DNA of 64,000 bases from a beta proteobacterium AAP65 (GCA_001295865.1 LJHW01000022.1:62001-126000), one strand, 5' to 3'. Shown: positions 34,054 through 43,198, counted from the stretch's first letter. Program-made: numbers and translations. Notes: generated by a model from the letters alone, not told the origin.

Positions 34054-35460
34054 ATGAGCCTGCCTGCCTTGCGCCTGCTGCCGGGTGCCGATGTGTCGGC
34101 ACCGGCCCCGACGCGCCCGCCGGTGGCGACGCGGGCGCCGGCCTTGCGCCTGGTGGTGGCCTGGCCCGCTGCGCCCATGCCGGTGGTGGCGCGGCCCGCG
34201 CTCACGCCTTTCATGCAGCGCTGCCTGCTGCTGGCGCTGTTGCTGCACGTGTGGCTGGTGTTGATGCTGGGCAACGCCCCGGGCGGCACCGCGGCGCCCG
34301 GGCAAGGCGTGGCCGGCACGCTGAACATCACGCTGCGCGGGCCCGAGACCCCCGGCGCCACCGAGCCAGTGGCACCGCCGGCGCCGGCCGTGCCCGAGGG
34401 TCCCACCGGAACCGCTGCCCAGCCGCGCTGGGGCGGCCAGGTGCGCAGCCAGGCCCCGGTGGCGGTGGCAGCACCAGGCGCCGCGCAGCTGGGCCGCTGG
34501 TCGGCCGAACCGGTGCCGGTGGCGCCTGCCCCTTCAGCCGAAGTGCCGCCTGGGCGGGTGGTGGAGGAACGTTCGGCCGCCGACACCGAGCCGCCCACCC
34601 CCGCAGCGCCAGCGCGCGCACCTGCGCCCGCGCTGGCCGACACCCCAGTCGATGCACCAGCCCCGGCGCCACCCTCCGCGCCTGCTGACACCCTGGCCAC
34701 CTTGCGCGCAGCGCCCATTGCAGCGCCACTGCCGCCGGCCTGGGCACCGTTGCCCACCGAGGCCCCGGTGGCCCTGTCGGCTGTGGCAGAACGCAGCCTG
34801 CTGGCCCCCGCCGCGAGCGCGCTGCCTGCGCCGGCCCCCGCGCTGGAGCCTTTGCCCCCCGCACCGGCCCTGCCGGCGCTGGCGGTGGACGCACCGCCCG
34901 TGGCACCGTTGCTGCAGCGCCTGGCCCGCCCGTCTGCGCCGGTGGTCGAGCCTGCGGCCGTGCCCGCTTTGGCCCGAGAACCTGCCCAGCCCGCGCCCGC
35001 CCCGCTGGCGCTGCCGGCCATGCCCGCGTTGCAACAGCCGCTGGCCGCTGCCGAGCCAGCCGCCGCGGCGCCCGCTGCTGCCTTGCCCGCGCCGGGTGCT
35101 GCACCGCCTGCCCCGGGGCCAGCAGCCCCCGAGGCACTGCCGCCGGCCCGTGCGGGCCAGCCCGATGCCGGCCCCCAGCTGGGCCGCGACGTGGCCACGC
35201 CGCCAGCCCCGGCCGCCAGCGTGTTGCCGCGCCTGAACCTGCAGCTGCAGCGGCCGCGGGGCGGTGAGCTCTCGCGCGGCCGCAGTGCCGGCGCGTTGCC
35301 CGTGCTGCCGCGCCTGCCCGAGGTGGACGAGAAGCTCGGCCGCGACATCGCCAAGTCGGCCAAGGCCGATTGCCGCGAGGCCTACCGCGGTGGTGGTCTG
35401 GCGGCAGCCGTGCCGCTGGTGGCCGATGCCCTGAAGAAGGACAGCGGCTGCAAGTGGTGA
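34054..35460 (+). CDS. Pro/Ala-rich single-pass membrane protein of unknown function
   Basis: A 468-residue protein. Residues 1-50 are Pro/Ala/Arg-rich, 54-74 form one hydrophobic helix ([16 protein letters not shown]), then come about 300 residues dominated by Pro and Ala, and a more ordered, charged end with two cysteines (DCREAYRGG and SGCKW). The layout recalls an inner-membrane anchor with an extended periplasmic spacer, as in TonB-like proteins, but no TonB C-terminal domain is evident. I do not recognise the family. The ATG at 34054 is favoured because it precedes the helix at a normal distance; starts upstream are open. It diverges from tal across 200 bases in which I see no other feature. 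Confidence 0.7.
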   Translation: MSLPALRLLPGADVSAPAPTRPPVATRAPALRLVVAWPAAPMPVVARPALTPFMQRCLLLALLLHVWLVLMLGNAPGGTAAPGQGVAGTLNITLRGPETPGATEPVAPPAPAVPEGPTGTAAQPRWGGQVRSQAPVAVAAPGAAQLGRWSAEPVPVAPAPSAEVPPGRVVEERSAADTEPPTPAAPARAPAPALADTPVDAPAPAPPSAPADTLATLRAAPIAAPLPPAWAPLPTEAPVALSAVAERSLLAPAASALPAPAPALEPLPPAPALPALAVDAPPVAPLLQRLARPSAPVVEPAAVPALAREPAQPAPAPLALPAMPALQQPLAAAEPAAAAPAAALPAPGAAPPAPGPAAPEALPPARAGQPDAGPQLGRDVATPPAPAASVLPRLNLQLQRPRGGELSRGRSAGALPVLPRLPEVDEKLGRDIAKSAKADCREAYRGGGLAAAVPLVADALKKDSGCKW

Positions 35461-35503
35461 GCCGGCGGCCTGTGGCGCCGCGGCCAGCGCTTAAGCTGTG
35501 GCC

Positions 35504-36151
35504 ATGCGCGAACCCGCCCTGCTGCCGCTGCTGCTGACCACGTTGGAGGCCACAGCCACCATCGCCTTCGCGCTCTCGGGCCTGATGGAGGCCGCGCGCA
35601 AGCGGCTCGACGCCGTGGGCGTGTGCGTGGTGGCCGGCCTGGCCGCCTTCGGCGGGGGCACGTTGCGCGACGTGCTGCTCGACCGCCGGCCGTTTTTCTG
35701 GGTGGAACACGCCGGCTGGCTGTGGGCGCTGTTGGGCGGCTGCATCGGCGCGATGCTGCTGCTGCGCGGCCGCCACTTCGCGCCGACCGAACGGGCCATG
35801 CAGTGGCCCGATGCCGTGGGCCTGGGCCTCTTCAGCGCTGGCGGCACGCAGCTGGCGCTGGCGCAGGGGCTGCCGGCCATCGTGGCGGTGCTGATGGGCG
35901 TGGTGACGGCGGTGTTCGGCGGTGTGCTTCGCGACATCGTCTGCAATGAAATCCCCAGCGCTTTCCGCGACCACAGGCCCTACGCCGTGTGCGCCTTTGC
36001 TGGCGGCTGGGTGCTGGTGGCGGCACGCGCACTGGGCCTGGACGACAGCGCCGCCGTGCTGCTGGCCGCTGCAGCCACCTTCGGCTTGCGCGCGCTGGCG
36101 CTGGCCACCGATTACCGCCTGCCGGCCTGGAGCTCGGGCGCCGAACGCTGA
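35504..36151 (+). CDS. TRIC-type cation channel / UPF0126 membrane protein
   Basis: A 215-residue inner-membrane protein with seven hydrophobic segments arranged as two UPF0126 repeats. Each repeat carries the Gly-rich turn followed by LRD: FGGGTLRDVLLD (first) and FGGVLRDIVCNE (second). Bacterial TRIC homologues conduct potassium or other monovalent cations. The phenotype in bacteria is little known. It follows the Pro/Ala-rich protein by 43 bases. Confidence 0.88.
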   Translation: MREPALLPLLLTTLEATATIAFALSGLMEAARKRLDAVGVCVVAGLAAFGGGTLRDVLLDRRPFFWVEHAGWLWALLGGCIGAMLLLRGRHFAPTERAMQWPDAVGLGLFSAGGTQLALAQGLPAIVAVLMGVVTAVFGGVLRDIVCNEIPSAFRDHRPYAVCAFAGGWVLVAARALGLDDSAAVLLAAAATFGLRALALATDYRLPAWSSGAER

Positions 36152-36189
36152 GCCCGTGCCCCTGCCGACACCGAAGCCACGACCAGACC

Positions 36190-37227
36190 ATGCCCGACGC
36201 TGATTTCCGCTGGGGCCTGATCGGCCCCGGCGCCATCGCCCACCGTTTTGCCGAAGCCGTGCAGGCTTTGCCGGGCACACGGCTGGTGGCCGTGGCTGGG
36301 CGTGACGAGGCCCGCTGCCGCGCCTTCGCCGAACGCTGGGCCGGACCGGCCGCGCCGGTGGCCGCCATGCCCACGGTGGCCGCGCTGCTCGCACGTGGCG
36401 ACCTCGACGCCGTCTACATCGCCACGCCCCACGCCGCCCATGCTGAGGCCGTGCAAGCCTGCCTGCGGGGCGGCCTGCCGGTGCTCTGCGAAAAGCCGCT
36501 GGTGCCTACGCTGGCGCAGGCGCAGCCGCTGGTGGCGCTGGCGCGTGAGCGCGGTGTTTTCCTGATGGAAGCCCTGTGGTCGCGCTTTTTGCCGCTGTAC
36601 GACGAGATCGGCACCTGGCTGTGCCGCGGCGACATCGGTGCGCTGCGGGCCGTGCACAGCAGCTTTGCCTTCCGCCTGGGCTTCGACCCCGCACACCGCT
36701 GCTTCGCGCCCGCGCTGGCCGGGGGTGCGCTGCTCGACATCGGCATCTACAACGTGGCGCTGGGCCGCTGGGCGCTGGAACAGACCCTGGGCGGCTGTCC
36801 GCCGCTGGCTGCCGTGCACGCCCACGGCCTGCTGGCGCCCACGGGCGTGGACCAGCGCGTGAGCGCGCAGCTCGTCTACGAGGGCGGCGCGGTGCTGCAG
36901 CTCTTCTGCGCCTTCGACACCGAGGGCGACAACAGCCTGCACCTGTTGGGTGAACGCGGCAGCATCGTCGTGCCGCACGCCTTTTGGCAAGGCACGCGCG
37001 CGACGCTGCTGCGCCACGACGGCGAAACACGCAGCGTCGAGCGCCCGTTTGAAGTGAACGGATTCGAAGGCGAAATCCGCGAGGCGATGCGCTGCGTGCG
37101 TGCCGGTCTCGTCGAAAGCCCGGGCATGCCGCACGCCGAAAGCCTGGCGCTGGTGGAGACGCTGGACCGGCTGCGTGCCGCTGTGGGCGTGCGCTACCCC
37201 TTCGAGGGCGGCGGGCCCGGCGCCTGA
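36190..37227 (+). CDS. Gfo/Idh/MocA family oxidoreductase
   Basis: A 345-residue NAD(P)-dependent dehydrogenase of the dihydrodiol dehydrogenase-like branch. Rossmann motif WGLIGPGAIAHRF (8-20), AVYIATPHAAH, the EKP motif LCEKPLVP (about 100), EALWSRFLPLY and GGALLDIGIYN, a set typical of that branch. Substrate unknown. It follows the TRIC-type gene by 38 bases. It is distinct from the longer oxidoreductase at 19126, lacking both its N-terminal extension and cysteine cluster. Confidence 0.88.
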   Translation: MPDADFRWGLIGPGAIAHRFAEAVQALPGTRLVAVAGRDEARCRAFAERWAGPAAPVAAMPTVAALLARGDLDAVYIATPHAAHAEAVQACLRGGLPVLCEKPLVPTLAQAQPLVALARERGVFLMEALWSRFLPLYDEIGTWLCRGDIGALRAVHSSFAFRLGFDPAHRCFAPALAGGALLDIGIYNVALGRWALEQTLGGCPPLAAVHAHGLLAPTGVDQRVSAQLVYEGGAVLQLFCAFDTEGDNSLHLLGERGSIVVPHAFWQGTRATLLRHDGETRSVERPFEVNGFEGEIREAMRCVRAGLVESPGMPHAESLALVETLDRLRAAVGVRYPFEGGGPGA

Positions 37228-37240
37228 AGCGGCGCCCGGC

Positions 37241-37798
37241 TCAGCGCACGGCGACCAGCCGCCGCCTTGCCGTGGCGCAGGCCACGGCGCCCAGGCCCAG
37301 CAGCCAAAGCGCCCAAGCCTCGGGTTCAGGCACCACCGCAACCTGCAGCGGATTGAAAGCCTGCGTCATCAGGAAAGAAGACTGGCCGGCCACGTTCAGC
37401 GTGAGCAACTGCGGGCCGACCACGTTGCTGGTGGGCAGCGCGTTCGACGTCAGCACGCTGGTGGCGTGCCCGACGTTGCCCAACTGGAACTGCAGGCTGC
37501 CGAAGTTGGCGACATTGGCCACGATGAAACCGTCGTTGAGGCCGCTGCCGAGCGTGGGCTGGTCGTTCCACACGATGCCCTACACAGTGCCGTCGAAGCT
37601 GTTGATGATGACGCCGCCGATGTTCAGGTTGGTGGGCGCCGCGCTGGTGGCGGCCAGGTCAAAGCTGACCGTGCCGCTGACGGGCGCGCCGGCACCCACC
37701 GAATGCACCGTGGTGCTGAAGCTGTACTGGAGCGTCTGGGCTTGTGCGCTGGTGGCGAGCGCCAAGGCGAGGGCGGCGAAGGTGAGGGCAGTGCGCAT
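37241..37798 (-). pseudogene. PEP-CTERM protein gene interrupted by an in-frame amber codon
   Basis: From the ATG at 37798 the frame encodes a signal peptide (MRTALTFAALALALATSAQA) and about 50 more residues, then meets TAG at 37582-37580. The same frame continues after the TAG (GIVWNDQPTLGSGLNDG) for 110 residues and ends in a normal PEP-CTERM signal, VVPEPEAWALWLLGLGAV...RRRL. Without the stop this would be a 185-residue protein. TAG differs by one base from CAG or TGG, so a single point mutation explains it. The downstream half keeps good coding character, so the lesion is recent, is a sequencing error, or is read through. Confidence 0.8.
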
Positions 37799-38021
37799 GG
37801 CGGGGCCTTCTGGGCTTGCCAGCAGGCCTGAGGTGGTGAATGACAGTCTGCGCAGCATGCGACAGGGCAAGCGGTCACACCGTTCTCTGGCCGACGGTGC
37901 AGGTCGGCGCTCAGGCGCAGCGCCGTCGAATCGATCGGGCAAGCGCGGAGAGCACCCAGCCCAAACGCCCCCTGGTGGCGTTGCCTTGGCGGCCCCGCCA
38001 GTGCCGTGTTCTCGCGCCGGC

Positions 38022-39356
38022 TCAGCCGACCAGCAGCGCCCGAAAGTCGTTGACGTTCGTGTAGGTCGGCCCCGGCACCACCAAGTCGCCGAGGGCCGCG
38101 AAGAAGCTGTAGGCGTCGTGGCGGTCCAGAAACTCCTGCGGCTTCAGGCCCAGCGCGGCGGCGCGGGCCAGGGTGTCGGGCGTGACGATGGCGCCGGCGT
38201 TGTCTTCCAGGCCGTCGATGCCGTCGGTGTCGGCGGCCAGTACGTGCACGCCAGGCTGGCCTTGCAGCGCGATGGCGCAGCCGAGCAGGAATTCGGTGGC
38301 GCGGCCGCCCTTGCCCGTGGCGGCGCCTGTGCCTTGGACGGTGACGGTGGTCTCGCCGCCCGAAAGAATCACGCAGGGCTGGCTGAATGGCGCGCCGCGC
38401 CGCGCCACCGCGCGCGCCAGCGCCGCCTGCACCTGGCCGACGACGCGGCTTTCGCCTTCCATCTCGTCACTGAGGATGTGCGCGTCCACACCGGCCGCGC
38501 GCGCGGCTTCGGCCGCGGCTTCCAGCGCCTGTTGCGGCGTGGCCAGCATGTGCACCTCGTGGCCTTTGAAGCGTGCATCGCCGGGCTTGGGCGTTTCGAA
38601 GGCGCCGCTTTCCAGCCCCGCCAGCGCCGCCGGCGGCAGCGTGATGCCATAACGCCGGCAGATGGCCAGCGCGTCGGCGCAGGTGCTGGCGTCGGGCACC
38701 GTGGGGCCGCTGGCAATGACCTCCGGCGCGTCGCCGGGCACGTCGCTGATGAGCAGCGTCACCACACGCGCCGGCGCGCACAGCGCGGCCAGGCGGCCGC
38801 CCTTGATGGCGCTCAGGTGCTTGCGCACGCAGTTCATTTCGTCGATGGCGGCGCCGCTTTTCAGCAGCGCGCGGTTGATGGCCTGCTTGTCTTCCAGCGT
38901 CAGCCCCGGTGCGGGCAGCGAGAGCAATGCCGAGCCGCCACCGCTGACCAGGCACAGCACGAGGTCGTGTTCGGTGAGGCCTTGCACCATCGTCGCGATG
39001 CGCTGCGCGGCCTGGCGGCCGGCTTCGTCGGGCACGGGGTGGCGGGCTTCCACCACCTCGATGCGCCCCTCTCGCTTCTCAAGGGCGGCGCGGTAGGCCG
39101 GCGGCACGTGGTCGTAGCGCGTCACCACCAGGCCGCTGAGCGGTGCGGCGGCGGGCCACAGCGCATCGACCGCCGCGGCCATCGCGCCGCCGGCCTTGCC
39201 TGCGCCGATGACCACCGTGCGGCCGCGCCGCGGGCCTTCGGTGTCGGGCGGCACCGGCAAGTGGGTGGCCGTGTTCAGCGCCGGCAGCGCGCGTTGCACG
39301 GCGCTGTCGTAGAGGCGGCGCAGGAAGGCGCGCGGGTCGTTCAGCGCAGCGTTCAT
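38022..39356 (-). CDS. Glycerate 2-kinase (MOFRL family)
   Basis: A 444-residue kinase making 2-phosphoglycerate from D-glycerate. The N-terminal DUF4147 domain shows VVIGAGKAGGAMA, VVEARHPVPDEAG, LCLVSGGGSALL and VRKHLSAIKGGRLA; the C-terminal MOFRL domain shows VILSGGETTVTV, GKGGRATEFLL and AADTDGIDG. The ATG at 39356 overlaps the stop of the cupin gene (ATGA). Glycerate could come from glyoxylate, from hydroxypyruvate, from aldolase products of sugar acids or from breakdown of glycosylglycerate; context here does not decide. Confidence 0.93.
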   Translation of the reverse strand: MNAALNDPRAFLRRLYDSAVQRALPALNTATHLPVPPDTEGPRRGRTVVIGAGKAGGAMAAAVDALWPAAAPLSGLVVTRYDHVPPAYRAALEKREGRIEVVEARHPVPDEAGRQAAQRIATMVQGLTEHDLVLCLVSGGGSALLSLPAPGLTLEDKQAINRALLKSGAAIDEMNCVRKHLSAIKGGRLAALCAPARVVTLLISDVPGDAPEVIASGPTVPDASTCADALAICRRYGITLPPAALAGLESGAFETPKPGDARFKGHEVHMLATPQQALEAAAEAARAAGVDAHILSDEMEGESRVVGQVQAALARAVARRGAPFSQPCVILSGGETTVTVQGTGAATGKGGRATEFLLGCAIALQGQPGVHVLAADTDGIDGLEDNAGAIVTPDTLARAAALGLKPQEFLDRHDAYSFFAALGDLVVPGPTYTNVNDFRALLVG

Positions 39357-39853
39357 CGCGGGGCGGGGTGCGTGGGGTCGACCCACGCGACCGTGGTGGG
39401 TTGTTCGACGGGGGTGATGTCCAGGTTCACCGCCACCGCTTCGCCATCGCTGCGGCACAGCACGCACTCCAGCACTTCGGTGGGGCTGGCGTTGATCTCC
39501 TGGTGCGGCACGAAGGGCGGCACGTAGATGAAGTCGCCCGGGCCGGCTTCGGCGGTGAATTCGAGCTGCTCGCCCCAGCGCAAACGTGCGCGGCCCTTGA
39601 TGACGTAGATCACGCTCTCCAGCGGGCCGTGGTGGTGGGCGCCGGTCTTGGCGTCGGGGTGGATGTGCACCGTGCCGGCCCACAGCTTCTGCGCGCCCAC
39701 GCGCGCGAAGTTGATGGCGGCCTTGCGGTCCATGCCCGGCGTCTGCGCGGTGTTGCCGTCCAGCTGGTTGGCGGGCACCACACGCACGCCGTCGTGCTGC
39801 CAGCGGGTGTGTTCGTGCGCATGCGCGTGGTCGTGATCGTGGGGCTCGTCCAT
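39353..39853 (-). CDS. Cupin domain protein with His-rich N-terminus
   Basis: A 166-residue protein. The first 16 residues are His/Asp-rich (MDEPHDHDHAHAHEHTR), a likely metal-binding tail. A single cupin follows (about 60-140) with HHHGPLESVIYV and the second motif FVPHQEINAS giving the metal ligands. The role is unknown. Overlap with the glycerate kinase gene suggests a shared pathway, perhaps isomerisation or sensing of a small acid. Confidence 0.8.
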   Translation of the reverse strand: MDEPHDHDHAHAHEHTRWQHDGVRVVPANQLDGNTAQTPGMDRKAAINFARVGAQKLWAGTVHIHPDAKTGAHHHGPLESVIYVIKGRARLRWGEQLEFTAEAGPGDFIYVPPFVPHQEINASPTEVLECVLCRSDGEAVAVNLDITPVEQPTTVAWVDPTHPAPR

Positions 39854-39881
39854 GGGCTTGTCTCCTTGCGGTTCTCGGGCT

Positions 39882-41162
39882 TCAGGCCTCGGCCTGCAAC
39901 AGCGTTTCCAGCGCCTGTTCGCGGATGCCGAAGAAGCGCTTGAGCTCGGTCACTTGCGCCAGCGCCGCCTCGCGCTGGCGCGCGCTGGCAGCGTTGTCTT
40001 CGCGCTTCACGGCCAGGATCATCTTGTTCTTGCGCGTGTGTTCGAGCGTGATGAACTCGAAGACCTGCGTGTCGTAGCCGCGTGCTTCCAGCAGCAGCGC
40101 GCGCAGGCTGTCGGTCAGCATCTCGGCCTGCTGTTCCGCGTGGATGCCGTGCTGGAACACCGGCCGCAGCGGGTGCGGGCTCAGCAGCTGTGGGCGGATC
40201 TGCTTGTGGCAGCAGGGGCTGCACAAAATGATCTCCGCGCCGGCCTGCAGGCCGAGGTGGATGGCGTGGTCGGTGGCGGTGTCGCAGGCGTGCAGCGCGA
40301 TCATCACGTTCATCGCGCCGGGCTGGAAGTCACGCACGTCGCCGGCCTCGAAGCGCAGGCCCTGCAGCCCGAGCCGCGCGATGCTGGCCTGGGCCTCCGC
40401 CACGAGATCGGGCCGCAGTTCCACACCATGCACCTCGGCCTGCACACCCAGGCCGTGCTGCAGCCAGTGGTGGATGGCAAACGTCAGGTAGCCGCGGCCG
40501 GCGCCGAAATCTGCCACCTTCACGTGTTTTGCGCCGGCCAGCGGTGAGCGCTGCAGCGCGTGCGCGAAGACTTCGACGAACTTGTTGATCTGTTTCCACT
40601 TGCGCGCCATGGCCGGCACCAGCGTGCCCTGCGGCGTGGTCACGCCCAAGGCGCCGAGGAAGGGCGCCTGCAAGGCTATCCAGCGCTGTTTTTCGCGGTC
40701 GTGGCCCGCGGCTTCGGCCGGCGGCGGCGCATCGGCGGGCGTGGCGCTGGCCGTGTGGCTGAACAGCGCCTTGCCGCGTTTGCTGATGGCCAGCTGGCTT
40801 TCGCCACCAGCCGCCAGCAGGTGCAGCTTCCGGAAACCCGGCTTGCCGGCCAGCGTGGGCAAGAGCGCCAGGGCTTCGGACAAGGGCAGGTTCTTGGTCA
40901 CGTCGCGCGTGCGGTGGCTGTAGACGAGGCTCAGGCAAGCCTCGCCGCGCAGCAGCAGCGGCCGCGCGGTGATGCGCTGCAGGTCTTCGGGCTGCACACC
41001 CTCGGGCTGGGCCAGCACCAGCTTGTGCAGCTGGCCCTGGGCCAAGGCGTCTTCCACGCGCTGCCAGAAACGCTGGCGCGCCTGCGCGCTGCGGGCGGCT
41101 TCGGCTTCGTCGGCAGGATGGGCCGGGTGGCTGGGGGCGGTGGGATCGGCGGGGTTCGGCAT
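39882..41162 (-). CDS. SAM-dependent methyltransferase (METTL25/PF13679-like)
   Basis: A 426-residue protein with an N-terminal domain of about 200 residues and a class I methyltransferase fold after it: VADFGAGRGYLTFAIHHWL (SAM-binding, about 265), HGVELRPDLV, MIALHACDTATDHAI and CSPCCHKQI. The last motif, with its pair of cysteines, is typical of the PF13679 group, whose bacterial members may act on RNA. The ATG at 41162 is preferred because the upstream extension is not conserved-looking and would overlap the divergent dgkA start. Target unknown. Confidence 0.87.
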   Translation of the reverse strand: MPNPADPTAPSHPAHPADEAEAARSAQARQRFWQRVEDALAQGQLHKLVLAQPEGVQPEDLQRITARPLLLRGEACLSLVYSHRTRDVTKNLPLSEALALLPTLAGKPGFRKLHLLAAGGESQLAISKRGKALFSHTASATPADAPPPAEAAGHDREKQRWIALQAPFLGALGVTTPQGTLVPAMARKWKQINKFVEVFAHALQRSPLAGAKHVKVADFGAGRGYLTFAIHHWLQHGLGVQAEVHGVELRPDLVAEAQASIARLGLQGLRFEAGDVRDFQPGAMNVMIALHACDTATDHAIHLGLQAGAEIILCSPCCHKQIRPQLLSPHPLRPVFQHGIHAEQQAEMLTDSLRALLLEARGYDTQVFEFITLEHTRKNKMILAVKREDNAASARQREAALAQVTELKRFFGIREQALETLLQAEA

Positions 41163-41253
41163 CGGGCGGCGCAGGGCGGGGCGCGTTCGGTAGGCGGATT
41201 GTCTCTGCGGGCCGGTGCTACCCTGAAACGCTGCTGTTTTTTGCTCGAGTGCC

Positions 41254-41667
41254 ATGACCCAGCCCCCACCGCCTGCCAGCCCCAACGCCGCCGCCTACAA
41301 GAGCCGTGGCGGCATCGGCCGCGTTTTCCGCGCGCTGCGTTATTCGTGGGCCGGGCTGCGCGCCGCGGTGCGGCACGAGGCGGCCTTTCGGCAAGAGCTG
41401 CTGCTGGCGGCGCCGCTGCTGGTGGCCGCACCTTTTCTCGCGCCCGGGCGCTGGCAGCTGCTGGTGATGGTGGCCAGCGTGGTGGCCGTGCTGGTGGTGG
41501 AGCTGCTGAACTCGGGCCTGGAGGCGCTGGCCGATGCGGTGTCGCTGGAACTGCAGCCGCTGCTGGGCCGCGCCAAAGACCTGGGCAGCGCCGCCGTGCT
41601 GCTGACGCTGCTGGGCGTGCCCTTCACCTGGGGCCTGGTGCTGCTGCCCGCGCCGCCCTGGCGCTGA
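41254..41667 (+). CDS. dgkA: Diacylglycerol kinase, prokaryotic type
   Basis: A 137-residue inner-membrane kinase with three helices. The family signature VVELLNSGLEALAD is intact with its catalytic Glu, followed by LLGRAKDLGSAAV. It recycles diacylglycerol to phosphatidic acid. The promoter side overlaps the 5' region of the divergent methyltransferase gene; TACCCT near 41219 may be a -10 element. It converges on the UPF0149 gene. Confidence 0.93.
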   Translation: MTQPPPPASPNAAAYKSRGGIGRVFRALRYSWAGLRAAVRHEAAFRQELLLAAPLLVAAPFLAPGRWQLLVMVASVVAVLVVELLNSGLEALADAVSLELQPLLGRAKDLGSAAVLLTLLGVPFTWGLVLLPAPPWR

Positions 41668-41682
41668 GATCGCCGGCCGGGC

Positions 41683-42342
41683 TCAGGCCGCCAGCAGCGC
41701 CTGCAGGCGCAGCACGGCCTCGGGCACGGCGCGGCTGAGGCGGTCCACGCACGCCGGGTCATCGAAATCGAGCGGCTCGCCTTCGGCATCCACCGCCGGC
41801 GTGTCCACACCGTCCAGGCCGCCGCCCAACTGCAGCAGCGGGGCCAGCGTGGCGTCGGCCCAGGGGCCGCCGTCGGGGCGGTCCCAGGCGCTGGGCATCA
41901 GATCGACGGCTTGCAGGAAACCGGCGCACCAGTCGCTGGCGTCGGCCCACTCGTCGGCGCCCTGCTCGGCGATGCTGAAGATGGGCTGCCAGTCGTCGGG
42001 CCGCTGCAGTTCGGCCTGCACATGGCGCAGGTGGCGCAGCAGCTGCACCACGGTGTTCTTGCGCAGGCGTTTGCTGGCAAAGGGTTCGGCCGCGGCGTGG
42101 CCCTGCGGGCCGTCGCCGCCCCACACCGGCGGCAGCCACTCGGCCGTGGGCAGGGCGCCGCCGGGCTGGGCCGGGCCGGCCGGCATCAGGGCCAGTGCCG
42201 TGAGGTAGCCGTCCACGCCGTCCAGGCTCATCACGCCGTCGTGGCTGGCCTGCAGGCTTTGCAGCAAGGTGTCCAGGGCCTGCAGCTCTTCGGGCTGCAG
42301 CGGGGTCAGGGGCGAAGCGGGGTCGTAGTTCGGGTAGTCCAT
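41683..42342 (-). CDS. UPF0149 (YgfB/YecA) family protein
   Basis: A 219-residue soluble protein with the family marks SLDGVDGYLTALALMP (about 40-55), ADASDWCAGFLQAVDLMP (about 130-147) and helical segments between. No C-terminal SEC-C zinc motif is present, so it is the short UPF0149 type. Function is not established. Confidence 0.85.
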   Translation of the reverse strand: MDYPNYDPASPLTPLQPEELQALDTLLQSLQASHDGVMSLDGVDGYLTALALMPAGPAQPGGALPTAEWLPPVWGGDGPQGHAAAEPFASKRLRKNTVVQLLRHLRHVQAELQRPDDWQPIFSIAEQGADEWADASDWCAGFLQAVDLMPSAWDRPDGGPWADATLAPLLQLGGGLDGVDTPAVDAEGEPLDFDDPACVDRLSRAVPEAVLRLQALLAA

Positions 42343-42370
42343 GGGGCCGAGTGTCTCTCAGCCACGCGCG

Positions 42371-42388
42371 CCCCCCACAGCTCGGGGG
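42371..42388. promoter_or_regulatory. C/G-run hairpin upstream of PEP-CTERM gene
   Basis: CCCCCCACAGCTCGGGGG can fold with a 5-bp C/G stem around ACAGCT-type loop bases. It lies 107 bases before the ATG at 42496. Its sequence and position match the element in front of the PEP-CTERM gene ending at 23242. The remaining bases of the 153-base gap show no clear feature. Confidence 0.4.
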
Positions 42389-42495
42389 TGCGGCGGCGTG
42401 CGGTGAGCTTCGCCGGTGTGTTTTGCCGCGCAAACCAGCGTCTGCCGCTGCGCCTCGTGTTGCCGCGGCTTCGCCCTCAACCCTTGGAGTCGCCC

Positions 42496-43194
42496 ATGTT
42501 CGCACCCTTCACCACCCTCCACCCGGCCTTGCGCTCGGCCGCTGCCATCGCCGCACTGGTGGGCGCCGCTGCCGCCCAGGCCGGGCCTTTGACGGTCACC
42601 AGCTACAGCATGCCCAACGGCGCCAGTGGCAACTACTTCGGGTATGGCGACAACGCCTACCCGGGCACCAACGGGTCTGGCGCTTTCCTCAGCGGCGGCA
42701 CGGGTGACCTGACCAACGGCGTGCTCGGCGGCGACATCGGCAGCACCGCCACGAACTGGGTGCCCTACGTGCTGTGGCAGAACACCAACCCGACCATCAC
42801 CTTCGATCTCGGCAGCGCCCAGTCGGTGAACCGTCTCAGTGGTCATTTCCTGGCCTTCGGCCAGGCGGCCGTGTACCTGCCGGATGCAGCGCGGATCCGC
42901 TATTCCCTGGACAACATCAACTACTTCGGCGAGAGCCTCGTCGACTTCGTTCACACGCCCGTCAGCGCCAGCGAACAGCGCTGGCTGAGCCTGGCCACGG
43001 CGGCGCAGCAAGCCCGGTATGTGCAAGTGCAGTGGCTGCGTGAGCCAGGCCGGCAGTGGATGGCCCTGAGCGAGGTGGCGCTGTCGTTCGAAGAACCGGG
43101 CGGCAGCACCGGCGTGCCCGAACCCACGAGCGCCGCCCTGGCGCTGGCCGCGCTGGGAGCGCTGGCCGCCGCGCGGCGCCGTCAGCGGGGCTGA
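42496..43194 (+). CDS. PEP-CTERM sorting domain protein
   Basis: A 232-residue exported protein with signal peptide ending AAAAQA-GPLT. The body resembles a discoidin-like beta-sandwich (PTITFDLGSAQSVNRL, IRYSLDNINYF, YVQVQWLREPG), a fold often used for binding sugars or surfaces. It ends with a full PEP-CTERM signal: VPEPTSAALALAALGAL followed by RRRQRG. Export and attachment need an exosortase encoded elsewhere. The stop is 4 bases from that of the convergent S4 gene. Confidence 0.9.
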   Translation: MFAPFTTLHPALRSAAAIAALVGAAAAQAGPLTVTSYSMPNGASGNYFGYGDNAYPGTNGSGAFLSGGTGDLTNGVLGGDIGSTATNWVPYVLWQNTNPTITFDLGSAQSVNRLSGHFLAFGQAAVYLPDAARIRYSLDNINYFGESLVDFVHTPVSASEQRWLSLATAAQQARYVQVQWLREPGRQWMALSEVALSFEEPGGSTGVPEPTSAALALAALGALAAARRRQRG

Positions 43195-43198
43195 GGGC

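Noticed and set aside
37580-37582. Programmed read-through or selenocysteine/pyrrolysine recoding at the TAG in the PEP-CTERM gene
   Set aside because: No recoding element or special context was seen. A point mutation or sequencing error is simpler, so the gene is listed as a probable pseudogene.
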